Positions 34,599 through 44,272 of a stretch of 64,000 nucleotides of DNA are shown here, piece by piece. Location: NCBI GenBank assembly GCA_945902775.1, contig CAMDMY010000001.1:30379-94378 (forward strand). The letters run 5' to 3'. Each line of letters begins with the position of its first letter. Position 1 is the stretch's first letter. Source of the DNA: Chryseobacterium gleum. GTDB lineage: Bacteria; Bacteroidota; Bacteroidia; Flavobacteriales_D; Crocinitomicaceae. The notes under the pieces are model-generated. The model was given only the letters and a program-made list of their open reading frames with translations, did not search any database and was not told the DNA's origin. A program made the translations under genes and the position numbers.

Positions 34599-35537
34599 AT
34601 GAAGATTGGAATAGATATTTTTGGTGGTGATTTTGCTCCAGATGCTAACATAGCAGGAGCAATACTTGCTCAAAAAGAACTTCCTCAGGATACAAAACTT
34701 GTTCTGTTAGGCAACCAAGATCAAATCTTGGCTTGCCTTTCTGAACATGGTGCAAATCCTGATGATTTCGAAATCGTGCATGCGCCGGATGAAATTACGA
34801 TGCATGATCATCCTACAAGAGCAATTCCTCAAAAACCAAACAGTAGTATTTCTGTAGGTTTTGATTTATTAGCGAGTAATGAAATTCAAGCATTTGCAAG
34901 TACAGGTAATACTGGTGCGATGCTTGTTGGTTCAATTTATAAGATACATACAATACCAGGAATTATCAGACCTTGTATTACATCAACGATTCCTGCTATT
35001 AATGGCGGAAATTCTATTTTATTAGATGTTGGTTCAAATGCTGATTGTAAACCGGATGTATTGTATCAATTTGCTATTCTAGGAAATATTTATGCTAAAA
35101 CTGTATACGGAGTTGAAAAACCACGTGTTGCTTTATTAAGTATTGGAGAAGAAGAATCAAAAGGAAATCTTTTGACTATTGCTACTTACAAATTATTAGC
35201 AGAATCAGAGGAAGTAAATTTCATTGGAAATATTGAAGGACGTGATATATTTTCAGGAATTGCAGACGTGATCGTTTGTGATGGTTTTACTGGAAATATT
35301 GTTCTAAAAGAAGCTGAAGGAATTTATACTTTAATGAAAAAAAGAGGTATCAAAGACGAGTATTTTGATCGTTTCAATTATGAGAATTATGGCGGTACTG
35401 CCATTTTAGGAGTGAAAGGAAATGTGATTATTGGTCACGGCATTTCAAATGATATAGCCGTTAAAAATATGATTAAGCATTCATACGAGGTTGCTAAATC
35501 AGGCTTGTCAAATAAGATTAACGAAGCTTTCAATTAA
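34599..35537 (+). CDS. plsX: Acyl-ACP:phosphate acyltransferase
   Basis: 312 residues from the ATG at 34599 (MKIGIDIFGGDFAPD); a TTG one codon earlier is also in frame. Makes acyl-phosphate for PlsY in phospholipid synthesis. Signatures: GIDIFGGDFAP, ASTGNTGAMLVGS, LLDVGSNADCKPD, CDGFTGNIVLKEAEG. fabH follows after 3 bases. The GG-D-P N-terminal motif is close to the family GGDHAP. Confidence 0.96.
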   Translation: MKIGIDIFGGDFAPDANIAGAILAQKELPQDTKLVLLGNQDQILACLSEHGANPDDFEIVHAPDEITMHDHPTRAIPQKPNSSISVGFDLLASNEIQAFASTGNTGAMLVGSIYKIHTIPGIIRPCITSTIPAINGGNSILLDVGSNADCKPDVLYQFAILGNIYAKTVYGVEKPRVALLSIGEEESKGNLLTIATYKLLAESEEVNFIGNIEGRDIFSGIADVIVCDGFTGNIVLKEAEGIYTLMKKRGIKDEYFDRFNYENYGGTAILGVKGNVIIGHGISNDIAVKNMIKHSYEVAKSGLSNKINEAFN

Positions 35538-35540
35538 ATT

Positions 35541-36530
35541 ATGGAAAAAATAACAGCTGCAATTACTGGTGTTCAAGGGTATGTTCCTGATTATATTTTA
35601 GATAACAATGAGTTAGCTAAAATGGTAGATACTACTGATGAGTGGATTACTTCTAGAACAGGAATAAAAGAAAGAAGAATCATGAAAAATGGTGCTTCTT
35701 CTGATATGGCAACAGAAGCAGTTAGAAAATTATTAGAAAAAACAGGTACAAATCCGTTGGATATTGATCTTGTTGTTTTGGCTACTGTAACTCCAGATTA
35801 CCCATTCCCAAGCACTGCGAATGTATTGTGTGATAATGTTGGAATGACAAATGCATGGGGTTTTGACCTTATTGCAGCTTGTTCAGGTTTTATATATGCT
35901 TTATCTACTGGTTCACAATTTATTGAAACTGGTAAATATAAAAAAGTAGTTGTAGTAGGTGTAGACAAAATGTCTTCTATTATTGATTACGAAGACAGAA
36001 CAACTTGTATCATTTTTGGTGATGGATGTGGTGCTGTTTTATTAGAACCTAATTATGAAGGAAATGGAATTCAAGATTTTATTTTAAGAAGTGATGGTTC
36101 AGGAAAACAATTTTTAATTCAACCAGCAGGAGGAAGTGCAAATCCTCCAACAATTCAAACGGTTGAAGATAAAATGCATTTTGTGAAGCAAGAAGGGAAA
36201 TCAGTTTTCAAGTTTGCTGTTACAAATATGGCAGAAGTTTCTGCTGAAATAATGGAAAAAAATAATCTTTCAAGTGAAGATGTAGATTGGTTAGTGCCTC
36301 ACCAAGCAAATTTGAGAATCATTGACGCTACAGCTGAAAGAATGGGATTACCAAGAGAAAAAGTAATGATAAACATTGAGAAGTATGGAAATACGACCGC
36401 TGGTACATTACCACTTTGTCTTTGGGATTATGAAAAACAGTTGAAAAAAGGGGACACTTTAATTTTATCTGCTTTTGGTGGTGGATTTACGTGGGGTTCT
36501 GTTTACCTTAAATGGGCATATAATTCTTAA
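35541..36530 (+). CDS. fabH: Beta-ketoacyl-ACP synthase III
   Basis: 329 residues. Condenses acetyl-CoA (or a branched acyl-CoA) with malonyl-ACP to start fatty acid synthesis. Catalytic triad: Cys114 (AACSGF), His254 (VPHQAN), Asn284 (GNTTAG). The N-terminal stretch [14 protein letters not shown] is typical. In this phylum iso-branched primers are common, but specificity cannot be read here. Directly after plsX and before accB. Confidence 0.97.
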   Translation: MEKITAAITGVQGYVPDYILDNNELAKMVDTTDEWITSRTGIKERRIMKNGASSDMATEAVRKLLEKTGTNPLDIDLVVLATVTPDYPFPSTANVLCDNVGMTNAWGFDLIAACSGFIYALSTGSQFIETGKYKKVVVVGVDKMSSIIDYEDRTTCIIFGDGCGAVLLEPNYEGNGIQDFILRSDGSGKQFLIQPAGGSANPPTIQTVEDKMHFVKQEGKSVFKFAVTNMAEVSAEIMEKNNLSSEDVDWLVPHQANLRIIDATAERMGLPREKVMINIEKYGNTTAGTLPLCLWDYEKQLKKGDTLILSAFGGGFTWGSVYLKWAYNS

Positions 36531-36562
36531 TAAATTAAATTCAATTTAAAACATAAAATAGT

Positions 36563-37054
36563 ATGAATATTACTGAAATTCAAGACTTAATTAAGTTTGT
36601 TTCAAAATCAGGGGTTACTGAAGTTGAAATCGAGAAAAAAGATTTTAAAATTATTATCAAATCTGAGAAAGCGGTAGGGAAAGTTGAACAACAATACATC
36701 GTTCAAGCTGCTCCAGTTGCTACTCCTCAAGCTATTGCAGCTGCACCTGTTGCTTCTGCTGCGCCAGTAGCTTCACCTTCTGCTCCAGTAACAGCTGAAA
36801 GTGATGATTCAAAATATGTTATTATCAAATCTCCTATGATTGGTACTTTCTACCGTTCAGCAGGACCAGATAAAGAATCTTTTGTTAATATTGGTGATTC
36901 AGTTACAGCTGGTAAAACAGTTTGTATTATTGAAGCAATGAAATTATTTAATGAAATTGAATCAGAAATTTCTGGTAAAATCGTTAAAGTATTGGTTGAC
37001 GATGCGTCTCCAGTTGAATATGATCAACCATTATTTTTAGTTGATCCAGCTTAA
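36563..37054 (+). CDS. accB: Biotin carboxyl carrier protein of acetyl-CoA carboxylase
   Basis: 163 residues. N-terminal ~50 residues precede an Ala/Pro-rich flexible linker (VATPQAIAAAPVASAAPVAS), then the biotinyl domain (~85-163) with SPMIGTFYRSAGPDKE and the biotin attachment site EAMKLF (Lys127). Carries carboxy-biotin between AccC and the carboxyltransferase. accC follows after a 90-base gap holding a strong hairpin. Confidence 0.97.
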   Translation: MNITEIQDLIKFVSKSGVTEVEIEKKDFKIIIKSEKAVGKVEQQYIVQAAPVATPQAIAAAPVASAAPVASPSAPVTAESDDSKYVIIKSPMIGTFYRSAGPDKESFVNIGDSVTAGKTVCIIEAMKLFNEIESEISGKIVKVLVDDASPVEYDQPLFLVDPA

Positions 37055-37073
37055 TTTTTGATTAGAAGATTGG

Positions 37074-37117
37074 TTAGGGATTAAAAATTGGAACATTTTC
37101 CGGTTTTTAATCCCTAA
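37074..37117. repeat. Hairpin between accB and accC
   Basis: Perfect 14-bp arms TTAGGGATTAAAAA and TTTTTAATCCCTAA, with an inner GGAA-CATT-TTCC stem. It lies within an operon whose products form one enzyme, so it may tune relative levels or mark an mRNA processing site. No T-run follows. Confidence 0.8.
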
Positions 37118-37144
37118 TTCTGTAATTAATAAATCCTTATTAAA

Positions 37145-38485
37145 ATGTTTAAAAAGATATTAATCGCAAATAGAGGTGAGATTGCTTTACGTGTAATTCG
37201 TACATGTAAAGAAATGGGAATTAAAACGGTTGCTGTTTATTCTACAGCTGATAAAGATAGTTTACCTGTTCGTTTTGCGGATGAAGCTGTTTGTATCGGA
37301 CCACCGGAAAGTTCTAAATCATATTTATCGATTTCAAATATTATAGCTGCTGCTGAGATCACTAATGCAGATGCAATTCATCCAGGTTATGGTTTTCTTT
37401 CAGAAAATGAAAAATTTTCTAGAGTATGTCAGGAACACGGAATTAAATTTATTGGAGCATTGCCAGAGCAAATTGCTTCGATGGGAGATAAAGCTACGGC
37501 GAAAGCAACAATGATTAAAGCTGGCGTTCCTTGTGTTCCAGGGTCTGTTGGTTTGTTGAAAGACGTTGCAGATGCTAAAAAACAAGCGAAAAAAATAGTT
37601 TATCCTGTTATCATGAAGGCAACTGCTGGTGGTGGTGGAAAAGGGATGCGTATCGTTTGGAAAGAAGAAGATTTAGAAGCTGCTTGGGATTCTGCTCGTA
37701 AAGAGTCTGCTGCTGCTTTCGGAAACGATGGTTTGTACATGGAAAAATACATCGAAGAACCTCGTCATATCGAAATTCAAATTGCAGGTGATCAACATGG
37801 AAATGCTTGTCACTTATCTGAAAGAGATTGTTCTATTCAACGTCGTCACCAAAAATTGGTAGAAGAAACTCCATCTCCATTCATGACAGATGAATTAAGA
37901 GAAAAAATGGGTAATGCAGCAATTAAAGCGGCAAAAGCTGTAAACTATGAAGGTGTTGGTACGGTTGAGTTTTTAGTAGATAAAAACCGTGATTTCTACT
38001 TTATGGAAATGAACACACGTATTCAAGTAGAGCATACAATTACGGAAGAAGTTATTGATTTTGACTTGATTAAAGAACAAATTAAATTGGCTTACGGAGT
38101 TCCAATTTCAGGAATTAATCATTATCCAAAAATGCACGCTATTCAATGTAGAATAAATGCAGAAGATCCAGATCATGATTTCCGTCCTTCTCCGGGAAAA
38201 ATTACAAGTTACCATTCTCCAGGTGGACATGGTGTTCGTGTAGATTCTCACGCACACGCAGGATATACAATTCCGCCTAATTATGACTCAATGATTGGTA
38301 AATTGATTACTGTAGCTCAAACAAGAGAAGAAGCAATCTTAAAAATGAAAAGAGCATTAGGTGAATACATCATCGAAGGTATCAAAACAACGATTCCTTT
38401 CCATTTAAAATTAATGGATGATCCAAAATTCAACGAAGGAAACTTCACAACTGCATTTATGGATACGTTTGATTATAAAAACTAA
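37145..38485 (+). CDS. accC: Biotin carboxylase subunit of acetyl-CoA carboxylase
   Basis: 446 residues. ATP-grasp enzyme: N-terminal [26 protein letters not shown], glycine loop [14 protein letters not shown], catalytic [16 protein letters not shown]-terminal [13 protein letters not shown]. Carboxylates biotin on AccB with ATP and bicarbonate. A terminator lies 22 bases after the stop. The carboxyltransferase genes accA/accD are not in the window. Confidence 0.98.
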   Translation: MFKKILIANRGEIALRVIRTCKEMGIKTVAVYSTADKDSLPVRFADEAVCIGPPESSKSYLSISNIIAAAEITNADAIHPGYGFLSENEKFSRVCQEHGIKFIGALPEQIASMGDKATAKATMIKAGVPCVPGSVGLLKDVADAKKQAKKIVYPVIMKATAGGGGKGMRIVWKEEDLEAAWDSARKESAAAFGNDGLYMEKYIEEPRHIEIQIAGDQHGNACHLSERDCSIQRRHQKLVEETPSPFMTDELREKMGNAAIKAAKAVNYEGVGTVEFLVDKNRDFYFMEMNTRIQVEHTITEEVIDFDLIKEQIKLAYGVPISGINHYPKMHAIQCRINAEDPDHDFRPSPGKITSYHSPGGHGVRVDSHAHAGYTIPPNYDSMIGKLITVAQTREEAILKMKRALGEYIIEGIKTTIPFHLKLMDDPKFNEGNFTTAFMDTFDYKN

Positions 38486-38507
38486 TCGAAAGATTCAATA
38501 GATTTTG

Positions 38508-38538
38508 AAAAGCTGTTATGTTTGTAGCAGCTTTTTTT
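38508..38538 (+). terminator. Terminator after accC
   Basis: AAAAGCTG, 12-base loop, CAGCTTTTTTT: a stem of 8 bp with a T-run. Confidence 0.85.
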
Positions 38539-38646
38539 GTTTAAATATACAGATAAGTTATATAAATGGCTTATAGATGAATTTTATGGATAGTGCACAA
38601 ATCCAAATAGAAATCGTATTACAATTTTTAATTCACAATACTTAAA

Positions 38647-40518
38647 ATGAAAACACACTTTGCCTTCTCCCTATTTCTTTTCATTTTCTTAGTAAGTTTG
38701 TCCAAAGCAAAAGCTCAACAAACTGACTCAATTATCAAAAATAAAACTAAGCCCATTTTTGAAAATGGAGAGGCGCAAATTGTTTCTGAATTTAGCTCCG
38801 AAGATTTTTGGATCAAAGAAGAACTTTGGGTAGAAACTACTTTTGATTCTGACAAAGATGGCAAACCTGACAGAATGCATGTTTTTGTCACAAGACCCAA
38901 TCAAACAGAATCACAAAAAATTAAACTTCCGGTTATTTATATGGCCAGTCCTTATTATGGATTAACCATATGGTCTTTATTAGGATTTTCTTCAAAAAAA
39001 ATTTACTGGAATGTAAAACATGAAATTGGTATTAAACCTAAATCACATAAACATTCAAACCTTAAGACAAGGGTGAAAAGACCATTATTTTCTTTCTTAA
39101 TGGATAAAACCTGGGTTCCAAGAGGATATATAATGGTGTATTCATCTTCACCAGGTACAGGATTATCAGACGGTATACCAACAATTGGTGGAGAAAATGA
39201 ATCACTGGCTCCTAAGGCTGTAATCGATTGGCTTTGCGGCCGTGCAAAAGGATATAAAACACGCAATGGGAACGAAGAAGTTTATGCTTATTGGAGTACT
39301 GGTAAGGTTGGGATGACTGGTACTTCTTATGATGGAACACTTTGCCTAGCAGCAGCTACAACAGGTGTTGAAGGCTTAGAAGCCATTATTCCCGTTGCTC
39401 CAGTCTCTTCGTTCTATCATTATTATCGATCAAATGGTTTGGTTCGTTCACCGGGAGGTTATTTAGGCGAGGACATGGATGTTCTATATGATTTTATAAA
39501 CACGGGAGATAAGTCAAAACGCAAGTATAATAATAGAACTTTCAGAGATAGTATATTGGTTCCAAACGAAGATAGAATTACTGGTGATTACAATGATTTT
39601 TGGGACAGCCGTGATTATTCGAAAAAAGTTGAGAATATGCATGCTGCTATGATTATGGCTCACGGTTTAAATGACTGGAATGTAATGACTGAGCAAAGTT
39701 ATAGATTTTACAAAGCAGCAAAAGAGAAAAATTTACCAGTACAACTCTATTATCATCAAGATGGTCATGGAGGTGATCCCTCATTAAAAATGATGAACAG
39801 GTGGTTTACAAGATATCTCCATGGGATACAAAATGGTGTTGAAAATGATCCTCCAGTATGGATTGTCCGCGAACATAAAAATGCTCCTATATCTTATTGC
39901 AGCTTTCCTGATACAAATTCATCAAATATAATCTTGAATCTACAATCAAATATCAATGGAATAGGACATTTATGCACTGAAAAAACGGGTAAACAAAAAA
40001 ATGATACTTTGTTAGACAATTATTCTATAAATGCTAAGTGTTTACTTGAAATCAAAAACGCGAAACATAGGTTACTATATGTTACACCAGTTTTAGAAAA
40101 AGATATCCGATTATCAGGTGTTAGCACGGTTACCATTAAATTTGCATGCAATAAATCAGCAGCCAATTTATCTGTCTATCTTGTTTCTCTTCCATGGATG
40201 GAAGGGAAAAATGTCGAAATTTATGATAACATTATAACACGAGGATGGGCAGATCCTCAAAATCATAACTCAAGAAGAAAAGGAGAAGCACTTATACCCG
40301 GGGAGTATTATCAAGTTTCGTTTGAATTAATGCCAGATGATCAAATAATTCCCAAAGGAAAACAAATCGGACTAATGATATTCTCAAGTGATAAAGAATT
40401 TACACTTTGGCCCAAACCTGGCACCCAACTAACCATTGATCCAAATTCTACAACCATTTCTCTACCAATAGTTGGTGGAATCAAAGAATATGAAAATGCG
40501 ATAAAAAGTAAATTATAA
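38647..40518 (+). CDS. S15-family X-Pro dipeptidyl-peptidase-like hydrolase
   Basis: 623 residues. Signal peptide ending SKAKAQ (~24), so secreted or periplasmic. Alpha/beta-hydrolase domain of the CocE/PepX type: DGKPDRMHVFVTRP at the front, oxyanion region YSSSPGTGLSDG, nucleophile elbow GMTGTSYDGT (Ser in GTSYDG), AAMIMAHGLNDWNVM, and the catalytic His in QDGHGG. A C-terminal jelly-roll domain (~450-623: STVTIKFACNKSAANLSVYLV) is as in the X-Pro peptidases. Likely cleaves Xaa-Pro dipeptides or esters; specificity uncertain. Monocistronic. Confidence 0.9.
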   Translation: MKTHFAFSLFLFIFLVSLSKAKAQQTDSIIKNKTKPIFENGEAQIVSEFSSEDFWIKEELWVETTFDSDKDGKPDRMHVFVTRPNQTESQKIKLPVIYMASPYYGLTIWSLLGFSSKKIYWNVKHEIGIKPKSHKHSNLKTRVKRPLFSFLMDKTWVPRGYIMVYSSSPGTGLSDGIPTIGGENESLAPKAVIDWLCGRAKGYKTRNGNEEVYAYWSTGKVGMTGTSYDGTLCLAAATTGVEGLEAIIPVAPVSSFYHYYRSNGLVRSPGGYLGEDMDVLYDFINTGDKSKRKYNNRTFRDSILVPNEDRITGDYNDFWDSRDYSKKVENMHAAMIMAHGLNDWNVMTEQSYRFYKAAKEKNLPVQLYYHQDGHGGDPSLKMMNRWFTRYLHGIQNGVENDPPVWIVREHKNAPISYCSFPDTNSSNIILNLQSNINGIGHLCTEKTGKQKNDTLLDNYSINAKCLLEIKNAKHRLLYVTPVLEKDIRLSGVSTVTIKFACNKSAANLSVYLVSLPWMEGKNVEIYDNIITRGWADPQNHNSRRKGEALIPGEYYQVSFELMPDDQIIPKGKQIGLMIFSSDKEFTLWPKPGTQLTIDPNSTTISLPIVGGIKEYENAIKSKL

Positions 40519-40890
40519 ATTAATATTGAATAAAATAAGAATGAATTGAAGTAATATAAAATAAATGATTCGATGATAGAATCAGACTCTAAAGTTAATA
40601 AAAGTCACATAGCGACATCTCATGAATAGTCTTGTTTTTCGTAGACTCAAACGCAATAATGAAGCAATTTGCGCTGGCTAATTTGCTAAAAACGAAGGCC
40701 AGTGACGAGAACATAATCCTGAGCTTTAAAATTAGTTGAATTAATTTTTTTTTTGAACATCTATTGGTTTAATCAGTAAAAAGTTAGAGTTCCCTCCACA
40801 AAAAAGAGGAACTCATTTCTGAATTCCTCTTTAAATAAAATCTATTTTCTAAATTTTAACATCAACCTTAGTCTCAGTCTCAACCTAATT
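40519..40890. other. Gene-free gap after the S15 hydrolase
   Basis: 372 bases. A hairpin AAAGAGGAA / TTCCTCTTT with a 12-base loop (40803-40832) lies about 60 bases beyond the ppa stop on the minus strand and may terminate either side. A more G+C-rich patch (40651-40730) has inverted words GCTGGC / GGCCAG. No supported gene; a 26-codon frame there has no start signal. Confidence 0.6.
40803..40832. terminator. Hairpin downstream of ppa
   Basis: Arms AAAGAGGAA (40803-40811) and TTCCTCTTT (40824-40832), with A- and T-rich flanks on both sides. Candidate terminator of the minus-strand trx/ppa genes. Confidence 0.65.
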
Positions 40891-41577
40891 CTATTTCAAT
40901 GCAGCTAGCAATTCGTTTACCAAATTCTCATTTACATTACCATATTTTGTATCATAATCTTCACGAGAACGCGCGATTACTTCGAAAGCTTCTTCTTTCC
41001 CGTAAACGTGAGTAACCTCAACATTTTTCGCTCCACCATCTAAATCTTTGTAAGTTAAGAAGAAGTGACGAACTCTGTCGATTACTAATTTTGGCATTTC
41101 AGAAATGTCATTGATGTCTCCGTAAGCTTGATCTCCTTTTAAAACAGCAATAATTTTATCGTCTGCTTCACCACCGTCCAACATTCTTAATCCACCGATA
41201 ACTTTCGCTTCGCATAATATGTTTCCGTGGTTGAAAGAACGCTCGCTCAATACACAGATATCTAATGGATCATTATCACCCGTGATGTTTGTGCGACCCG
41301 TTTTTAAGTTCGCAAATTCAGCTACTTTTGTATCGCAGTATGTTTTAGGAACAAATCCATACAAACAAGGCATATGGTTCGAAAGTTTTTGAGGACGATC
41401 AACCATAATATGACCTGATGCTTTATCTATTTCATATTTAATTGCATCTGAAGGAATGATTTCAATATATGCATTCACAATTGCAGGACTTTTTTCACCT
41501 ACTTCGATACCGTGCCAAGGATGAGACACAAAACGTTGACTCATTGCATCAACTATTTTTTTAACTTCTTCTTTCAT
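40891..41577 (-). CDS. ppa: Family I inorganic pyrophosphatase
   Basis: 228 residues, longer than E. coli Ppa (176) by an N-terminal extension. Active site signature GDNDPLDICVL (D-x-D-P-L-D) near residue 100; further acidic residues in LDGGEADDKIIAVL. Hydrolyses pyrophosphate to drive biosynthesis. The N-terminal HPWHGIEVG and YEIDKASGHIMVDRP stretches are as in the Bacteroidota enzyme. Preceded 71 bases upstream by thioredoxin on the same strand. Confidence 0.95.
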   Translation of the reverse strand: MKEEVKKIVDAMSQRFVSHPWHGIEVGEKSPAIVNAYIEIIPSDAIKYEIDKASGHIMVDRPQKLSNHMPCLYGFVPKTYCDTKVAEFANLKTGRTNITGDNDPLDICVLSERSFNHGNILCEAKVIGGLRMLDGGEADDKIIAVLKGDQAYGDINDISEMPKLVIDRVRHFFLTYKDLDGGAKNVEVTHVYGKEEAFEVIARSREDYDTKYGNVNENLVNELLAALK

Positions 41578-41648
41578 TTATATAAATTGTTCATTAGCGA
41601 TTAATCTCAATTACTAATCTAATGTAAAGGTAATAAGAAAGAATTAAT

Positions 41649-41942
41649 TTAATAACCTTTCACTTTATCTTTCAATGTTTGCAAACTCATTCCGCCGCTT
41701 TGACGCCAAATAATTTCTCCACTTTTAAAAAGGACGAAAGTAGGAACTCCTCTCACTTTGAATTTTTCTGCAACATCTTGATTTTTATCGACATCAATTT
41801 TAAGAATTCGAATTGATTCTCCTAAATCAGATTTTAATTGATCTAAAACTGGTTGCATCGCTTTACAAGGTCCGCACCAAGTCGCAAAAAAATCAACCAA
41901 AGTAGGGGTGTCCGACTTTACAATTTCACTGAAATTTCCCAT
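41649..41942 (-). CDS. trxA: Thioredoxin
   Basis: 97 residues, a single thioredoxin fold without signal peptide. Active site WCGPCK (FFATWCGPCKAMQP, ~20-33), cis-proline VRGVPTFVLF, closing G-x-x. Cytosolic disulfide reductase. It is slightly shorter than E. coli TrxA. Upstream of ppa on the same strand. Confidence 0.95.
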   Translation of the reverse strand: MGNFSEIVKSDTPTLVDFFATWCGPCKAMQPVLDQLKSDLGESIRILKIDVDKNQDVAEKFKVRGVPTFVLFKSGEIIWRQSGGMSLQTLKDKVKGY

Positions 41943-42071
41943 AAGAATAAAATGTAGTAATAAAACAAATCTAATTAAAAATGAGTAGTTTTTTAAGTAA
42001 ATTAGTAAAAAATATAAAGTTTTGTTTGCTACATTAAGTATTGTTTATGTATCCTAAAAATTAAAATTATT

Positions 42072-42287
42072 TCACCCTTTCAGGGCTTTTTGATATAAGA
42101 TTGTCTATTCGATGGGCTTCACCCATCGTTCATGAATATAACTCTTTCAGAGTTTCAAGTTTTAATATTGTAAACCAATTTTAGGATTATAATTTAATTG
42201 TAAATCTATATTATAATTTAAACCAAAACGTGTAAACTTTTTTTTGGACGATACACTCAAATTACAATTAAAGCCCTGAAAGGGTGA
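42072..42287. mobile_element. MITE-like element with 18-bp terminal inverted repeats
   Basis: TCACCCTTTCAGGGCTTT at 42072-42089 is the exact reverse complement of 42270-42287. Inside are a CGATGGG-CTTCA-CCCATCG hairpin (42110-42128) and AACTCT-TTC-AGAGTT (42140-42154). There is no coding capacity in 216 bp. I see no certain target-site duplication. Similar CCCTTTCAGGG words are common between genes in Flavobacteriales, from memory. Confidence 0.6.
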
Positions 42288-42374
42288 CATCATTATCTTT
42301 ATAGCTCTTCGATTAATCTCTTTTAGGGTTTTTACAGTTAACTTTTATCAAGCTTCAGGATTTAAAATATTCCT

Positions 42375-42382
42375 TATCTTTG
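42375..42382 (+). promoter_or_regulatory. -7 element 6 bases before the sulfatase ATG
   Basis: TATCTTTG followed by CAAACT and ATG. RNA would be expected to start at or next to the start codon, giving a leaderless message. No clean -33 element. Confidence 0.5.
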
Positions 42383-42388
42383 CAAACT

Positions 42389-44263
42389 ATGAACACAGTC
42401 AAAAGGACAATTTACGATATCTTAAAACTTCTTTTATTTTGGGTGCTTTTATTCGATATAGAAAGAATTTTATTTTCAATTCACAATTGGGATAAGTTTA
42501 TTGATGTAAAAATGAGCGAATGGTTGTTAGCTTTCGTTTATTCTTTTCGATTGGATATTGCTACTGCCGCCGCTTTAAGTACACTTCCCCTTTTGGTTTT
42601 GGTTTTTAGATTTATTGTTCCAGGTAAATGGGTTCGCCCAACTTTTATTGCTGTTTTAGGAATAGAAGTTTTGTTAAATGCCTTCATTCATAGTGGAGAA
42701 ATTAATGCATACACAGAATGGAACCATAAATTAACAACACGTGTATTTATGCATTTGGCCAACCCTGATGAAGTTTTCAGAACGGCTGATTACAGTATGA
42801 CCGTTTGGTATTTTATATATGCAACTTTAGAGGTGTTTATAGCACTTCGTTTGGGTAAAATCTTATTTCATCCGAATTTCGTAAAATCGGATATGCCTTG
42901 GTACAAAAAAATTCCTGCAGGATTATCTATCTTTTTATTTTTTGGAAGTTCATTTTTCTTGTTGTTAAGAGGGGGGATTCAACAAATTCCATTGAATATT
43001 GATTCAGCCTATTATTCGAATAGTCACGTGGCTAATGATCTGTCTGTCAATTCATTGTATTTTTTCGGGAAAAGTTTCTTATTGTACAATAGAAGTGAGA
43101 TAGATGAGTTTATTCCAAAAATGGAGCAAGGAGAGGCTGTTAAAACAGTGAGTAATTTATATAATTATCCGAAAGAACATAATCAATTCATTTTCGATAA
43201 AAAGAAACCAAATATTGTTTTCATTATTATGGAAGGATGGTCTGCAAATGCAATTGGGTGTTTAAGCGAGACGAAAAAGAGCACCCCAAATTTTGATAAA
43301 CTTTCAAAAGAGGGTTTATTATTCACGAATGTTTTTGCATGTGGTGGGACATCAGAAATTGGGAATTCAAGTATTTTTAGTGGTTATCCAGCCTTACCTG
43401 AAATATCGATTTCGATGCAGCCTGATAAGCATCGAAAAATCCACACAATCAACGAGGATTTAGAGAAAATAGGATATTCTACCAATTATTTATTTGGTGG
43501 AGATTTGAAATATGGAAACATCGGAGGCTATTTTATGGATCATGGTTTTGATCGTGTTGAAGATGAAAAAGTATTTCCGAGTAGTTTGAAAAAAGGGAAA
43601 TTGAATTATTACGATGAAGATTTGTATTCATTGATGTTGAAAAAAATGAATACTACAAAAGAACCTTTTTTACATTGTGCTTTTACTGGTAGTACTCATT
43701 CTCCTTTTGATCAGCCGAAAACAAAAGGACAAAATTTCACAGGTGAAGAGGCAGATTATATGAATTCATTAGTTTATGCGGATCAATGTTTGGGAAGTTA
43801 CATTGAAAAATGTAAAAAACAAAAGTGGTTCAAGAATACCATTTTCGTATTTGTAGCAGATCACGGTCACCCTTCGCCCGGACTACCTAATCCAAGTGCT
43901 AAATTATTTTTTAGGATTCCATTATTGGTTTGGGGAGAACCATTGAAAAAAGAATTTAAAGGAAAACAAGAAGTTAAAATAGGTTCACAGTCAGACATAG
44001 CAGCTACCCTTTTATATCAATTTGGAGGAGATTTGAAAAGATACCCTTGGAGTAAAGATTTATTAAATCCTAAAGTTCCCGAGTTTGCTTTGCATACGAT
44101 TAACAGAGGGTACGGTTGGATTTCTTCAAAAGGGAACATTGTTTATCAAATGGATACAAAAACTTTTGGGGAAAACACGTATTTACCAAATGATCAAAAA
44201 GCGGAAATTAAAAACTGTCATGCCTTTTTAAATCAATTTTATAAAAATTTCAAAGAACTTTAA
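42389..44263 (+). CDS. LTA synthase-like membrane sulfatase/phosphotransferase
   Basis: 624 residues from the ATG at 42389; a TTG at 42380 lies on the promoter element and is rejected. Five N-terminal membrane helices (to ~215), then an extracytoplasmic alkaline-phosphatase-superfamily domain (~270-600). Motifs: IVFIIMEGWSANAIG (metal-binding Glu), ACGGTSEIGNSS (nucleophile Thr), FVADHGHPSP (metal-binding Asp-His). This is the LtaS/OpgB/EptA architecture: it moves a phosphoglycerol- or phosphoethanolamine-like group to a glycolipid or glycan outside the inner membrane. The donor is unknown. First gene of a run with a GT-C enzyme (9-base gap) and a GT9 enzyme. Confidence 0.88.
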   Translation: MNTVKRTIYDILKLLLFWVLLFDIERILFSIHNWDKFIDVKMSEWLLAFVYSFRLDIATAAALSTLPLLVLVFRFIVPGKWVRPTFIAVLGIEVLLNAFIHSGEINAYTEWNHKLTTRVFMHLANPDEVFRTADYSMTVWYFIYATLEVFIALRLGKILFHPNFVKSDMPWYKKIPAGLSIFLFFGSSFFLLLRGGIQQIPLNIDSAYYSNSHVANDLSVNSLYFFGKSFLLYNRSEIDEFIPKMEQGEAVKTVSNLYNYPKEHNQFIFDKKKPNIVFIIMEGWSANAIGCLSETKKSTPNFDKLSKEGLLFTNVFACGGTSEIGNSSIFSGYPALPEISISMQPDKHRKIHTINEDLEKIGYSTNYLFGGDLKYGNIGGYFMDHGFDRVEDEKVFPSSLKKGKLNYYDEDLYSLMLKKMNTTKEPFLHCAFTGSTHSPFDQPKTKGQNFTGEEADYMNSLVYADQCLGSYIEKCKKQKWFKNTIFVFVADHGHPSPGLPNPSAKLFFRIPLLVWGEPLKKEFKGKQEVKIGSQSDIAATLLYQFGGDLKRYPWSKDLLNPKVPEFALHTINRGYGWISSKGNIVYQMDTKTFGENTYLPNDQKAEIKNCHAFLNQFYKNFKEL

Positions 44264-44272
44264 ATAATACAT

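Larger units (their letters stand above)
41943..42388. other. 446-base gene-free region holding a MITE-like element
   Basis: Divergent gap between trxA and the sulfatase gene. The centre (42072-42287) is bounded by perfect 18-bp inverted repeats. A TAnnTTTG element lies at the right end. No open frame of note. Confidence 0.75.

Noticed and set aside
40659..40739. 26-codon frame in the gap after the S15 hydrolase
   Set aside because: Too short, no conservation evidence, lies in a region of inverted words.
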